64,000 bases of DNA from Serratia marcescens (GTDB lineage: Bacteria; Pseudomonadota; Gammaproteobacteria; Enterobacterales; Enterobacteriaceae), in contig NZ_VFMJ01000001.1 in assembly GCF_006715005.1 (NCBI RefSeq), positions 1,984,001 to 2,048,000 on the forward strand, written 5' to 3'. Below the pieces are notes generated by a model, which saw only the letters and a list, made by a program, of their open reading frames with translations, was not told the origin of the DNA and made no database searches. Within the stretch, counting starts at the first letter, position 1. The number at the start of each line of letters is the position of its first letter. Shown here one piece after another: positions 31,690-40,756 of the stretch. A program made the position numbers and the translations under genes.

Positions 31690-31952
31690 CGTTCGTTTAT
31701 TATTTATTTAAACCGGCCAGCGACTAAAATTAATTCCAATTAATGACTATTCAACTTCCGGATAATTAATTAAACCTGCACTCACTTAGTAACAAACACA
31801 AACAAATAAGCGCCTACGCAATACATTCCAGCCGCTAGGATTTAAGGGTCACAGCCTATTCCCGCCGATGACAAAAAATCATTTCAATGGCGATCGTGCC
31901 TTCCCTGTCGCCTGCCACTGCAGGCGCACGGTTTTATATTGGAGAAAATGCT

Positions 31953-33122
31953 ATGCTATCGCGTCGTGATATATTGAAAGTCTCCGCCGTCAGCGCGGCC
32001 GCCGCCGGCATGATCGGCGGCATCGCCAAAAATGCCGCTGCCGACGACCATCGCAATATCGTGCCCCCCAGCAGCTATCAGCCGCCAGCCGATGCGCAGC
32101 ATCTCTATAAATACAAATTCACCGACAGCAAAAAACGCAGCCTGCCCAGCGGCTGGGCACGCGAAGCCACCGTCGAGCAATTCCCGATCTCCGAAGGCGT
32201 GGCCGGCGTCGACATGACGCTGGAGCCAGGCGGCGTGCGCGAACTGCACTGGCACGCCATCGCCGCCGAATGGGCGTTTATGCTGGAAGGCCATGCGCGC
32301 ATCACCATCCTCGATCCCGAGGGAAAATGTGAGGTGGCGGATTTCGGCCCCGGTGACGTCTGGTATTTCCCGAAAGGCTATGGTCATTCCATTCAGGCGT
32401 TGGCGGACGGCGCGCATTTTATTCTGGCATTCGATAACGGCCATTTCTCCGAATTCGGCACCTTCAGCATCACCGATTGGGTGGCGCATATGCCGAAAGA
32501 GGTATTGGAAAAAAGCGTCGACATGCCGGCGGCGGTATTTTCCAAGGCCAAACAGGGCGAAGCGTATATTGTCGGCGGCGCCGTTCCGCCCGCCTTGCCA
32601 TTGCCGAAAAGCGACGGCGGATTAAATAATGCCCCGCTGACCCACCGCTATGAATTAATGAAGCAAAAGCCGTTCTTTGAAAATGACGCCGGCAGCGTCC
32701 ATTTGGTGTCGTCGAAAGAATTTCCCATTTCCACCACCATGACCGGCATCATCGAGATCGTGAAACCCGGCGCGATCCGGGAATTGCACTGGCACCCCAA
32801 CGCCAACGAATGGCAATACTATATTGCCGGCAAAGGCCGCATGACGGTGTTCAGCTCGCACGGCCACGCGCAGACGGAAGAGTACGCGCCTTCAGACGTC
32901 GGTTACGTGCCGCAGGGCTTCGGCCATTACATCGAGAACATCGGCGATGAGGATTTGAAGGTATTGATCGTGATGGATAACGGCATTTATCAGGATATTT
33001 CGTTGTCCGACTGGCTGGCGAAAACCCCGGCCTACCTGCTGGCGGACAACTTCAATAATCAGGTTGAGGACTGGCAGGATAGACCGAAAGACAAACGGGT
33101 CATGTCCCGGCGCAGCCGCTGA
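31953..33122 (+). CDS. Tat-exported bicupin, oxalate-decarboxylase-like
   Basis: A 389-residue protein with a twin-arginine signal (SRRDILKVSAVSAAAAG). Two cupins each keep a full manganese site: His99, His101, Glu106, His145, and His279, His281, Glu286, His325. Glu328 (HYIENIG) matches the second-site acid of B. subtilis OxdC. The lid over site one, SENS in OxdC, reads SEFG here, so the glutamate (167) is kept but its neighbours differ. It should act on oxalate in the periplasm, as decarboxylase or partly as oxidase. It converges on the cytochrome gene across a strong terminator. Confidence 0.82.
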   Translation: MLSRRDILKVSAVSAAAAGMIGGIAKNAAADDHRNIVPPSSYQPPADAQHLYKYKFTDSKKRSLPSGWAREATVEQFPISEGVAGVDMTLEPGGVRELHWHAIAAEWAFMLEGHARITILDPEGKCEVADFGPGDVWYFPKGYGHSIQALADGAHFILAFDNGHFSEFGTFSITDWVAHMPKEVLEKSVDMPAAVFSKAKQGEAYIVGGAVPPALPLPKSDGGLNNAPLTHRYELMKQKPFFENDAGSVHLVSSKEFPISTTMTGIIEIVKPGAIRELHWHPNANEWQYYIAGKGRMTVFSSHGHAQTEEYAPSDVGYVPQGFGHYIENIGDEDLKVLIVMDNGIYQDISLSDWLAKTPAYLLADNFNNQVEDWQDRPKDKRVMSRRSR

Positions 33123-33126
33123 CGCT

Positions 33127-33157
33127 GCGGCGAGGGAGAGACTCCCTCGCCGCTTTT
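33127..33157. terminator. Strong terminator after the bicupin gene
   Basis: GCGGCGAGGGA (33127-33137), loop GAGAC, TCCCTCGCCGC (33143-33153), then TTTTCTTT. An 11-bp perfect stem between converging genes. Confidence 0.9.
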
Positions 33158-33159
33158 CT

Positions 33160-34464
33160 TTACTGCTTGCGCTGCTCCGCCACCTGTTTGGCGGTGACCT
33201 TGCCCTGCTTGTCGCCAAAGTGGCCGACCGCGAAGTTGGCGACCGCCGCCACTTCCTCGTCGGAATAGGCGCTGCCGAACGCCGGCATCATCTCATGCCG
33301 CTCGCCGACGCTGATGCTCGTCCCCTTCAGGATGGCCTGCACCACGCTGCGCCCCTGCGGATCGTTCACCGCCGTACTGCCCACCAGCGATGCATACTCG
33401 CTCTGGCGGCCCGGCCCGTTCCACTGGTGGCAGCCGCTGCAGTCGTTGGCAAATATCCGCCGCCCGAGCGAGCTGTCTTGCCCGCCCGGCAGGATCGGCG
33501 TGGAGGCCCCCGCGCCCTTCGGCTGCAGGTTCACCGCCGCCGCGCCATCGCCGGCAATCGGTTCGATATCGCGCAGGTATTTCACCAGTGCCAGATTATC
33601 TTCCGGCGTCAGGAACTGCAGGCTGTTTTCCACCGCTTCCGCCATCGGGCCGGCGGCGCTGCTGCGCCCCGGCGCATGACCGGTGGCCAGATATTGCGAC
33701 AGCTGCTGGTCGCTCCAGCCGCCGATGCCGGTCTGTTTGTCCGGCGTGATGTTGGCGGCGAACCAGCCCTGCACCACTTCACCGCTCAAGTACTTGCTCT
33801 GGTTAAGACCGAACCCCAGATTGCGCGGCGTATGACACTCGCCGCAGTGGCCCAGCGCCGTCGCCAGATAGGCACCGCGGTTCCACTGTTCATCCTTGTT
33901 GAGATCCGGTGCGAAGCGCTGCTCATGGAAGAACGCCAGGTTCCAGAATTTCATGCCCCAACGCTGGTTGAACGGGAACGACAGATCGTTTTGCGGGTTG
34001 GCCTGTTTCACCGGCGGCAGGCTGAACAGATAATCCTTGATCGCCAGCACGTCGTCGCGGCTCAGTTCGGTGTACGAGGTATAAGGCATCGCCGGATACA
34101 GGTTGCCCTGCGGGCCGATGCCCTCACGCACCGCGCGCACGAACTGATCGTCGCTCCAGTTGCCGATGCCGGTTTCCTTGTCGGCGGTGATGTTGGTGCC
34201 GTAAATCGTGCCGAACGGCAGCTTGAAGGCGAAGCCGCCCGCATACGGCGCGCCGCCCGGCGCGGTGTGGCACGCCACGCAGTCGGCGGCGCGCGCCAGG
34301 TACTCGCCGCGCGCCAGTTTATCGGTGATGCCGGCCGGCGCCCCGGCGATCGGCGCCGCTGGCTCCGCGCCGGTGGGCCGCAGCAGCGTGTACAGCGCGT
34401 ATCCTCCCGCCAACACCACCACGGCAATAATCAGCCATAACAGCCCTTTCAAGGCGTTGCTCAT
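33160..34464 (-). CDS. Tri-haem membrane cytochrome c of a molybdenum dehydrogenase
   Basis: A 434-residue protein: N-terminal membrane helix (about 7-27) and three haem sites CVACH, CGECH and CSGCH in sequence. Such cytochromes take electrons from periplasmic dehydrogenases (alcohol, aldehyde, Moco types) and pass them to quinol oxidase. ATG 34464 has AGGGAGAG upstream, so the longer reading is rejected. It follows the 2Fe-2S gene by 11 bases. The order Moco subunit, 2Fe-2S subunit, cytochrome marks one complex. The closing segment NFAVGHFGD fits the family. Confidence 0.88.
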   Translation of the reverse strand: MSNALKGLLWLIIAVVVLAGGYALYTLLRPTGAEPAAPIAGAPAGITDKLARGEYLARAADCVACHTAPGGAPYAGGFAFKLPFGTIYGTNITADKETGIGNWSDDQFVRAVREGIGPQGNLYPAMPYTSYTELSRDDVLAIKDYLFSLPPVKQANPQNDLSFPFNQRWGMKFWNLAFFHEQRFAPDLNKDEQWNRGAYLATALGHCGECHTPRNLGFGLNQSKYLSGEVVQGWFAANITPDKQTGIGGWSDQQLSQYLATGHAPGRSSAAGPMAEAVENSLQFLTPEDNLALVKYLRDIEPIAGDGAAAVNLQPKGAGASTPILPGGQDSSLGRRIFANDCSGCHQWNGPGRQSEYASLVGSTAVNDPQGRSVVQAILKGTSISVGERHEMMPAFGSAYSDEEVAAVANFAVGHFGDKQGKVTAKQVAEQRKQ

Positions 34465-34475
34465 CGCATCTCTCC

Positions 34476-34934
34476 CTAACCCAGCGCCTTGGCGGCCTGG
34501 TGGATGGCGGCGCGAATGCGCACATAGGTGGCGCAGCGGCAGACGTTGCCGCCCATCGCCGCGTCGATGTCCGCATCGCTCGGGTTCTTGCTTTGCGCCA
34601 GCAGCGCGCTGGCGCTCATGATCTGGCCGGACTGGCAGTAGCCGCACTGCACCACGTCCAGATCAAGCCAGGCTTCCTGCACCGCCTTGCCTTCCGGCGT
34701 AGCGCCCACGGCTTCGATGGTGGTGATTTTTTTGCCGACGGCGGCGGAGACCGGCGTCATGCACGAACGCACCGGTACGCCGTCCAGATGCACGGTGCAA
34801 GCGCCGCACATGGCGATGCCGCAGCCGAACTTGGTGCCGGTCAGACCGGCTTCGTCACGCAGAAACCACAGCAGCGGCATGTGCGGATCGCCCTCGAAGG
34901 TCAGCGGCTGATCGTTTACGGTTAAATGAATCAT
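34476..34934 (-). CDS. 2Fe-2S subunit of an isoquinoline/aldehyde-type molybdenum dehydrogenase
   Basis: A 152-residue electron-transfer subunit. The plant-type cluster site [18 protein letters not shown] with a later Cys in SCMTP, and the second site [12 protein letters not shown] ... [12 protein letters not shown], are both complete. It matches IorA-like small subunits of the xanthine-dehydrogenase family that lack an FAD subunit. Its start overlaps the stop of the Moco subunit by one base, so the two are translationally coupled. Electrons flow Moco to 2Fe-2S to the cytochrome encoded next. Confidence 0.88.
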   Translation of the reverse strand: MIHLTVNDQPLTFEGDPHMPLLWFLRDEAGLTGTKFGCGIAMCGACTVHLDGVPVRSCMTPVSAAVGKKITTIEAVGATPEGKAVQEAWLDLDVVQCGYCQSGQIMSASALLAQSKNPSDADIDAAMGGNVCRCATYVRIRAAIHQAAKALG

Positions 34935-37156
34935 CAGGTTCTCTCCTTGTCAGACGCCGGATTCGCAGTGGGATTATGCAGCGGCAGGCTCAGCGAAGTG
35001 CGCGGCCGCCCGAGCAGCGCCAGCGCGTTGCCGACCGCCGGGGCGATGGTCGGCACCCCCAGCTCGCCCACGCCGGTCGGTTTCTCGCTCGAGGGCACGA
35101 TGATCACCTCGATCTCCGGCATCTCATCGATGCGCAGCGGGCGGAAGTTATTGAAGTTGGACTGTTCGACCACGCCATCTTTCAGCGTGATATTGCCGTA
35201 CAGCGCCAGGCTCAGGCCGTAGCCGATGCCGCCCTCGATCTGCGCGCGGATCACGTCGGGGTTCACCGCCACGCCACAGTCCACCGCGCACCACACCTTG
35301 TGCACTTTCGGGATGCCGCCTTCGCCTATCGACACCTCGGCCACCTGCGCCACATAGGTGTCGAACGCCTTGGCAACGCCCACGCCGCGCGCGCGTCCGT
35401 CCACCACCTTGGCGCCCTGCCAGTCGGCGGCTTTCGCTACCGCCCGCAGTACGCCCGCCGCGCGCGGCGCATCGCCCATCAACGCCAGTCGCCCTTCCAC
35501 CGGATCCTGGCCGGTTTCCTGCAACAGCTGATCGATAAAGCTCTCCACCGCGTGGCCGGTATGGGTGCTGGCGACCGACCGCAGCGAGGTGGTCGGTACC
35601 TTGCCGGGCACGATATGCGCATCGCAGCGGAAGGCTTCGAAGGTGTATGAGACCTCGCTGGCGCCTTCGACCATCATCTGATCGAGGCCGTTGACCACCA
35701 ACGCATCCATTGCGCTGTGGCGCGTCCAGGAGTGGCCGACTACGGTATCGGTCCAGCCCACCACCTTGCCGCCGCGGATGGCGCCGCGCAGGCGGTGCAG
35801 GATCATCGGGCGATACCAGCCGTTGCGGATGTCGTCCTCGCGCGTCCATACCACCTTCACGCCGTGGCCGGGGCCGATACCCTTGGCGGCCGCCGCCATG
35901 TCGGCCGCCAGATCCGGCCCCAGCGTCGGGTTGCCTAAATCGATGCGCCGGCCGAAGCTGCCGCCCGCCAGAATGGTTTCAATCTGTACCTTGTCCGGCG
36001 GCAACTCGAACAGATCGCACAGCTGCTTGTGATCGAGCGTTTGGATTTGGCAGCCGTAGCGCGCCTTGACGCTCTCGCCGTCCCAGAACAAATAGCCGTC
36101 CAGCGGCTCCATCGGCGCGTGCGCGACGTAGGGGAAGGTGTATTCGGCCTCGATCACCTTGTCGGCCTTGTCGAACACCTCGTCCGGCTTACCGAGACTC
36201 TTCGCCACCACGCCGGTTTTCTGCGCCACCTGGCGGAATTCGGCGTAGATCTCCTCGGTGTTGCGCCGTTCGGCCTGCGCATCGTCCCAGGTGACCCGCA
36301 GCCGATCCCGCCCCTGGATCGCCGCCCAGGTATTGTTGGCGTAAACCGCCACGCCGGTGGCGATTTGCTTCACCGCCACCACGCCCGGCACCGCCAGCGC
36401 GCGTTCGGCGTCAAACGTCGCTACCTTGCCGCCAAAGCGCGGCGGTTTCTTGATGGTGACGGTCAACATATCCGGCTCGTGGATATCCTGCGAGAACTGC
36501 GCGCTGCCGTTGGTTTTCGCCAGCGAATCGACGCGGTGCAGGCCGCGCGTTTTGCCGATCAGGGTAAAAGTGGCCGGATCCTTCAGCATCAGGCTGGCGG
36601 GATCGGGCGGCGGCAGCGTGGCGGCCAGCGCGGCGAACTCGCCGAAGCCCGCTTCGCGCCCGCTGGCGGCATGGCGGATCTTGCCCGCCTGCACGGTAAT
36701 TTCCTGCGCGGAGGTTTTCCAACGCTGCGCGGCGGCCTGCACCAACAGCGCACGCGCCATGGCGCCCATGCGCCGCATCTGTTCATAGGCATTGGCCACC
36801 GAACTGGATCCACCGGTGCCCTGGAATCCGAACGCCAGGTTCTTGTAGACGGCGGTGTCCACCGGCGCGGCCACGACCCGCACCTGCGCCCAGTCGGCGT
36901 CGAGCTCTTCGGCGACCAGCGTCGCCATGCCGGTATAGACCCCTTGGCCCACTTCGGTGTGTTTACTGATGACGGTAACGATGCCGTCGGCGCCGATCTG
37001 GACGAAGGCGTTAGCGTCAAACGCCGTCGCGCCGGAGGCGGCCGGGGCATTCGAGCGCGCCAGCGCGCCGGTGGACGGCAGATAGGCGCCGATCACCAAC
37101 GCCCCGGCGCCGACGATAAACCGCCGCCGCGAAAGCAGAACTTGGGATATGCTCAT
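34934..37156 (-). CDS. Molybdopterin-binding subunit of an isoquinoline/aldehyde-type dehydrogenase
   Basis: A 740-residue catalytic subunit with a twin-arginine signal ([18 protein letters not shown]), so the folded complex is exported with its cofactor. It contains [48 protein letters not shown], and a final conserved [18 protein letters not shown] with the active-site Glu. It resembles IorB and periplasmic aldehyde oxidoreductases; the true substrate (aldehyde or N-heterocycle) is open. An intrinsic-terminator-like hairpin lies 15 bases before its start, which hints at attenuation or a separate small RNA. Confidence 0.88.
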   Translation of the reverse strand: MSISQVLLSRRRFIVGAGALVIGAYLPSTGALARSNAPAASGATAFDANAFVQIGADGIVTVISKHTEVGQGVYTGMATLVAEELDADWAQVRVVAAPVDTAVYKNLAFGFQGTGGSSSVANAYEQMRRMGAMARALLVQAAAQRWKTSAQEITVQAGKIRHAASGREAGFGEFAALAATLPPPDPASLMLKDPATFTLIGKTRGLHRVDSLAKTNGSAQFSQDIHEPDMLTVTIKKPPRFGGKVATFDAERALAVPGVVAVKQIATGVAVYANNTWAAIQGRDRLRVTWDDAQAERRNTEEIYAEFRQVAQKTGVVAKSLGKPDEVFDKADKVIEAEYTFPYVAHAPMEPLDGYLFWDGESVKARYGCQIQTLDHKQLCDLFELPPDKVQIETILAGGSFGRRIDLGNPTLGPDLAADMAAAAKGIGPGHGVKVVWTREDDIRNGWYRPMILHRLRGAIRGGKVVGWTDTVVGHSWTRHSAMDALVVNGLDQMMVEGASEVSYTFEAFRCDAHIVPGKVPTTSLRSVASTHTGHAVESFIDQLLQETGQDPVEGRLALMGDAPRAAGVLRAVAKAADWQGAKVVDGRARGVGVAKAFDTYVAQVAEVSIGEGGIPKVHKVWCAVDCGVAVNPDVIRAQIEGGIGYGLSLALYGNITLKDGVVEQSNFNNFRPLRIDEMPEIEVIIVPSSEKPTGVGELGVPTIAPAVGNALALLGRPRTSLSLPLHNPTANPASDKERT

Positions 37157-37169
37157 TGCTCATGACTCC

Positions 37170-37199
37170 AAAAAAGCCGAAGGCGTCACTGCCTTCGGC
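37170..37199 (-). terminator. Terminator hairpin in the leader of the molybdenum dehydrogenase operon
   Basis: On the minus strand GCCGAAGGC, loop AGTGAC, GCCTTCGGC, then TTTTTT. A 9-bp perfect stem with six U is a full intrinsic terminator, yet it lies upstream of the start codon at 37156 in the same direction. It either attenuates the operon or ends a small RNA transcribed from the 37200-37417 gap. Confidence 0.75.
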
Positions 37200-37273
37200 G
37201 ATACAAATCTTGTTATGGGAATGGCTTGCCGCGTCTATCAGGTGATATAGCGCAACAGAGCAATAATTAGCGT

Positions 37274-37293
37274 AGCCTATTATTCAATAGGCT
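37274..37293. repeat. Inverted repeat in the molybdenum dehydrogenase leader
   Basis: AGCCTATT (37274-37281), loop ATTC, AATAGGCT (37286-37293). A perfect 8-bp hairpin upstream of the terminator, with no T-run. It may be part of a structured leader or small RNA. Confidence 0.45.
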
Positions 37294-37417
37294 TAATGTT
37301 GAAAAGGGATTTTCTATTGGAGAATCGTGCGGTTCGAGCCGCCGAGGACAGGCGGTTGCATGAGCGAACCTTTCAGCTATAAATGAAGCACCTCCAATCT
37401 CAACGAGTCTTACCGCT

Positions 37418-37909
37418 ATGTCGGAACACAAAAAATTTCGCTTGTATCGGCCACTGAAAGGCCTGACCCACACCTTTGGCGATCAATGGTTTGCCCTGAA
37501 AGCCGAGGCGTTCGCCCGATTCTTCGGCACGCCGACTTTCTTGGTGGGGCAAACGGTGGTGGTCGGCGTGTGGATCTATCTTAACCTGGCCGGTTTTACC
37601 AAGTTCGATCCTTATCCGTTTATTTTGCTGAACCTGGCGTTCAGCCTGCAGGCGGCCTACGCCGCACCGTTGATCTTGCTGGCGCAAACGCGCCAGGCCG
37701 AGCGCGACCAGGCGCATGCCTTGGCCGATGCCCAGCACCGGGAGGATCTGGATGAGGCGATGGCGCAGCGGCAAACCCTGGCCGAACGGCAGTCCGAACA
37801 GCTGCTTGAACTGCTGAAGCAAAATACGGAATTAACCGCCCTGACGAAGCAGATGGCCGAACGCATTGAGAACCTCACCCTCCAGTTAACCCAACGCGGC
37901 CGGCTGTAA
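37418..37909 (+). CDS. DUF1003 inner-membrane protein
   Basis: A 163-residue protein: cytoplasmic N-terminus, two membrane helices (about 42-62 and 67-90, VGQTVVVGVWIYLNLAG and FILLNLAFSLQAAYAAPLILL), the conserved Q-x-R-Q-x-x-R-D segment AQTRQAERDQAHALAD, and a long coiled-coil tail rich in Glu, Gln and Leu to residue 155. This is the DUF1003 family of unknown function. It is divergent from the molybdenum dehydrogenase operon and converges on dppA, 11 bases away. Confidence 0.85.
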   Translation: MSEHKKFRLYRPLKGLTHTFGDQWFALKAEAFARFFGTPTFLVGQTVVVGVWIYLNLAGFTKFDPYPFILLNLAFSLQAAYAAPLILLAQTRQAERDQAHALADAQHREDLDEAMAQRQTLAERQSEQLLELLKQNTELTALTKQMAERIENLTLQLTQRGRL

Positions 37910-37920
37910 CGGCGGCTATC

Positions 37921-38745
37921 TCAGCTCTGCGTCGCCGCCAGATAGGAAAATACGCAGAGCAGGTTGACTTGCGCCGCCATGTTGTCACTGTCGAAGGCCA
38001 CGGTCAGCGCGTCCTGACGCTGCACGCCAGGCACCAGGCTGAACAGATCCGCCAGCACCGGTTTGGCCGCCATCAGCGTCAATCGATAAGGCGCCATGAA
38101 GCGGCGCTCCACCGGCAGTTTGGCGCCCTGGCGCACCTGCTGCATCGCCCGTTCGCGGATCTCCGCTCGCGCCCGCTGCGGGCTAAGCGATTCGGCGGCG
38201 GTTTGCGAGAGGGCACGCTTCACGCACACATAGCCAGACTGCGGATAACGTTCAGCAATCCAACGTTGCAGCTCGTCGTCACCGCTCACCAGCCACAGCG
38301 GCACGTTCAACTCCGCCGCCATCGCCGCATACAGATCGCTTTCGCCCACCACTTCGCCGTTCAGGCTGACGCGATAAAAGGCCCGGCCGTTGATGGTATG
38401 CGCCAGCACGCCGCGTTCGCCGGCGGCGCTGTGATAACCGATAAACATCAGGCCGTCGTAACGTTGATGCTGCAGCCCTTCCACCATCGACAACCCGCGC
38501 GGCTTGCCCTGCACCAGGCGCGCCCGCGCATCGATGCGATCGGCGCGCAGATTCTGCATCATGGCGTGGCTGTCGGCCACCGTCACCTCGGTGGCGCCGC
38601 CGGCAAAAGCGCCGTCGATGGCGGCGTTGACCTCCTGCTCCATCAGCTCGCGCGCCACCGCATAGTCAGCGTGGGCCGGGTTGCACTGCTCCGGCCGCAT
38701 CACGCCGGCAATACCCTCGATATCCGCAGAGATAAAGACCTTCAC
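37921..38745 (-). CDS. M55-family D-aminopeptidase, DppA-like
   Basis: A 274-residue cytoplasmic peptidase. The start MKVFISADIEGIAGV supplies Asp8 and Glu10, VADSHA gives His60, GYHS gives His105, AHTING gives His116 and GESDLYA gives Glu135, a full set matching the zinc and catalytic residues of B. subtilis DppA. The family releases N-terminal D-amino acids from peptides, probably for wall-peptide recycling. Its start lies one base from the stop of the DmpA-like gene, so both are one transcript. No dipeptide transporter genes are adjacent. Confidence 0.87.
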   Translation of the reverse strand: MKVFISADIEGIAGVMRPEQCNPAHADYAVARELMEQEVNAAIDGAFAGGATEVTVADSHAMMQNLRADRIDARARLVQGKPRGLSMVEGLQHQRYDGLMFIGYHSAAGERGVLAHTINGRAFYRVSLNGEVVGESDLYAAMAAELNVPLWLVSGDDELQRWIAERYPQSGYVCVKRALSQTAAESLSPQRARAEIRERAMQQVRQGAKLPVERRFMAPYRLTLMAAKPVLADLFSLVPGVQRQDALTVAFDSDNMAAQVNLLCVFSYLAATQS

Positions 38746-38746
38746 A

Positions 38747-39820
38747 TCAGGCTCCCGTTATTTGATTTGCCGCCGCCAGCCGATCCAGCAGCGGGCCCAG
38801 CGCTGCGCGCGCATGCTGCTGGAAACCGCTAACGCCTTCGGCGCTCAGCAACGCATCCAACACCGCGTATTCGGTGGCGTCCGCCGCCGCCGCAAACAGC
38901 GGCTCCAGCCTTTCGTCCGGCAGCGTAGCCCCCAGCAATCGGGTGGAGAACGCCAGCGCAATGTCGCCGGAGCCGTGCCCCCAATGGCTGCCCACCCGCC
39001 CCAGGCCCGCGCCTGCTCTGCGGGCAATGCGGCTCAGCTGGCGGCTGTCCAGCGCCCGATCGCAGGCGATGATGATAATGACCGAACCGGCGTCCACCTG
39101 CGGCGGTGGGTCCGCCAACAGCTTGCCCAGCGCCGGGCCAACGCGCACGCCGCTCAGCGTCAGCGAGTCGAGCGTGCCGAAGTTGGCCAGCACCAGCACG
39201 CCAAGCGTGGTGCCCAGCCCCGGGCAATAGCGCGAGGCGGTGCCGATGCCGCCCTTCAGGCCGAAGCTGCTCATGCCGCGCCCGGCGCCGACGCTGCCGC
39301 GTGCAAAGCGGGTGGAATGGTTATCCAGCGCGCTGAAGACGTGCTCCTCACGCACCGCCATCGCCTGAATATCGTTGAGGTAACCGTCGTTGCACTCCAG
39401 TACCAGCGGATTAATGATGGCGCTGCCGCGGCCGATCTGCGGGTAGCGCAAGCAGCTGCGCCGCACCATGGCGTTGAACAGCGTGCCGACGGCGAAGGTG
39501 TTGCTCAGCAGAATAGGCGTCTGCAACTCCCCCAGCTCATTCAATTGCACCAACCCCAGCGGCTTGGCGAAGCCGTTGAGCACCGCGCTGCCGCACGGCA
39601 ACGGTTGGTTGAACAGATCGCCCGGCGGCACGATGGCGGTGACGCCGGTCTGGCATTCGCCGTCGGCCAAGGTGTGATGCCCGACGCTGACGCCCGGCAC
39701 GTCACACAGGCTGTCGGTCGGCCCGGCCGGATAGCGCGCGCCCGGCAGGCGGCGATGGCGCCGCCAATAGCTCAGCAGATTGTCGAGGCTTTGTTGTTCA
39801 AACACCTGGCTGTCTATCAT
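38747..39820 (-). CDS. P1-family (DmpA-type) aminopeptidase
   Basis: A 357-residue self-cleaving Ntn-type hydrolase. DVPGVSVGHHTL, GSAVLNGFAKPLGL, LSNTFAVGTLFNA, GSVGAGRGMSSFGLKGGIGTASR and GVLVLANFG are family blocks. In DmpA the chain is cut before a Ser that follows the ANxG block; the residue here is Thr (ANFG-TLDSL). Thr can act as the nucleophile in Ntn enzymes, but this is a deviation. The family acts on beta-amino and D-amino peptides. GAGGGA precedes ATG 39820. It forms an operon with DppA, both suited to unusual peptides. Confidence 0.82.
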   Translation of the reverse strand: MIDSQVFEQQSLDNLLSYWRRHRRLPGARYPAGPTDSLCDVPGVSVGHHTLADGECQTGVTAIVPPGDLFNQPLPCGSAVLNGFAKPLGLVQLNELGELQTPILLSNTFAVGTLFNAMVRRSCLRYPQIGRGSAIINPLVLECNDGYLNDIQAMAVREEHVFSALDNHSTRFARGSVGAGRGMSSFGLKGGIGTASRYCPGLGTTLGVLVLANFGTLDSLTLSGVRVGPALGKLLADPPPQVDAGSVIIIIACDRALDSRQLSRIARRAGAGLGRVGSHWGHGSGDIALAFSTRLLGATLPDERLEPLFAAAADATEYAVLDALLSAEGVSGFQQHARAALGPLLDRLAAANQITGA

Positions 39821-39914
39821 GGTTCCCTCATCCGCCGTTAGCCCATCAGAAAACCAGAATATCGCGCAATACGCCGCGCCGTAAATTGAAAGCCGAAGCG
39901 GGCAGCAAAAATAG

Positions 39915-40133
39915 CCTGGCCCCATCACCGTTCAGACCCACTCGCAGGGCATCGAAGACGCCCTGCTGCTGCGGGGGACAGATCTGGTGCTGAAGGCGCG
40001 CAAGCGCTGCGACGTGGCGCACGGCAAAGACATGGCCATCACCCACGGCGAGTATGAAGAACTGAAGAGCGAACTCGGCGAACGCATTCTCGCCGGCAGG
40101 TGGGAGACCATTTTGGGCAGCCCGCAGACCTGA
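39915..40133 (+). pseudogene. Orphan coding fragment without start
   Basis: An open frame of 72 codons preceded by a stop and lacking a start in its first half. It reads PITVQTHSQGIEDALLLRGT, then KARKRCDVAHGKDMAITHGE and LKSELGERILAGRWETILGS. Base use is coding-like and GC-rich, so it looks like the 3-prime end of a gene whose front has been lost next to the DmpA gene. I do not recognise the protein. The neighbouring AT-rich genes suggest a small foreign insertion. Confidence 0.45.
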
Positions 40134-40202
40134 GCCTTATTGGGGTTTTAGCGGGCAATCGGATAATATAAAAAAATGAATGATTCAAAACTCGATTATG
40201 GC

Positions 40203-40469
40203 TCAATTGAATAAATAAACCATGACCATAATAATGACGCAAACAGAGCAAAACAATAAATCACCGGAAAAATTTCTCAATGAGTCCAAGTAGTCATTGC
40301 TGTTCTTATTTAGTTTGTTAATGGCATCGTTTTCGTTCTCAGCTTCTACGTCAACATGATGCTTTCTGAACCCCTTCCGCTTCATGTCTTTAATTATTTC
40401 TCGTGTAACCACTTCCTTTCTCAGCACCCTTGATTCATCGCTCTTTATAAAAACAACATATTTATTCAT
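40203..40469 (-). CDS. Small AT-rich protein with C-terminal membrane anchor
   Basis: An 88-residue protein starting MNKYVVFIKSDE, with a charged middle (KDMKRKGFRKHHVDVEAENENDAINKLNK) and a final hydrophobic helix (about 71-87, LLFCSVCVIIMVMVYLF). GGGG lies 7 bases before ATG 40469, so the longer frame to 40640 is rejected. It is AT-rich, unlike its neighbours, and looks acquired. Function unknown; the layout would fit a tail-anchored membrane protein. Confidence 0.5.
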   Translation of the reverse strand: MNKYVVFIKSDESRVLRKEVVTREIIKDMKRKGFRKHHVDVEAENENDAINKLNKNSNDYLDSLRNFSGDLLFCSVCVIIMVMVYLFN

Positions 40470-40756
40470 CATATACCCCATAAAAGCACAGAATTTTACT
40501 TCTATGCTGGGATTGCAGCTGTTAATTAGCGTTTGGTTCTGGATTCTCTGGCCTCTCTCGGTCCAGTGCCATTGCCGCCATACCCATTTCCTGTAGAACT
40601 GCCATTCCCCAGAAACCACTGGCGCAGGAACCACTGCCATAAGGGCTGTTTTTTGACAAGAATGACTGAAGGTATATTCTCACTGCTGAAAATAATCATA
40701 TTGGAATAAAACCCAGAATAATATACCTGACTTAATTACACATAAACGCTATCGAT

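Noticed and set aside
37328..37345. tRNA-like T-arm sequence (GCGGTTCGAGCCGC)
   Set aside because: No acceptor or anticodon arm can be formed around it; only one hairpin is present.
37267..37473. Small minus-strand frame between DUF1003 and the molybdenum dehydrogenase
   Set aside because: No ribosome site at a sensible start and it overlaps the DUF1003 coding start; a structured RNA leader explains the region better.
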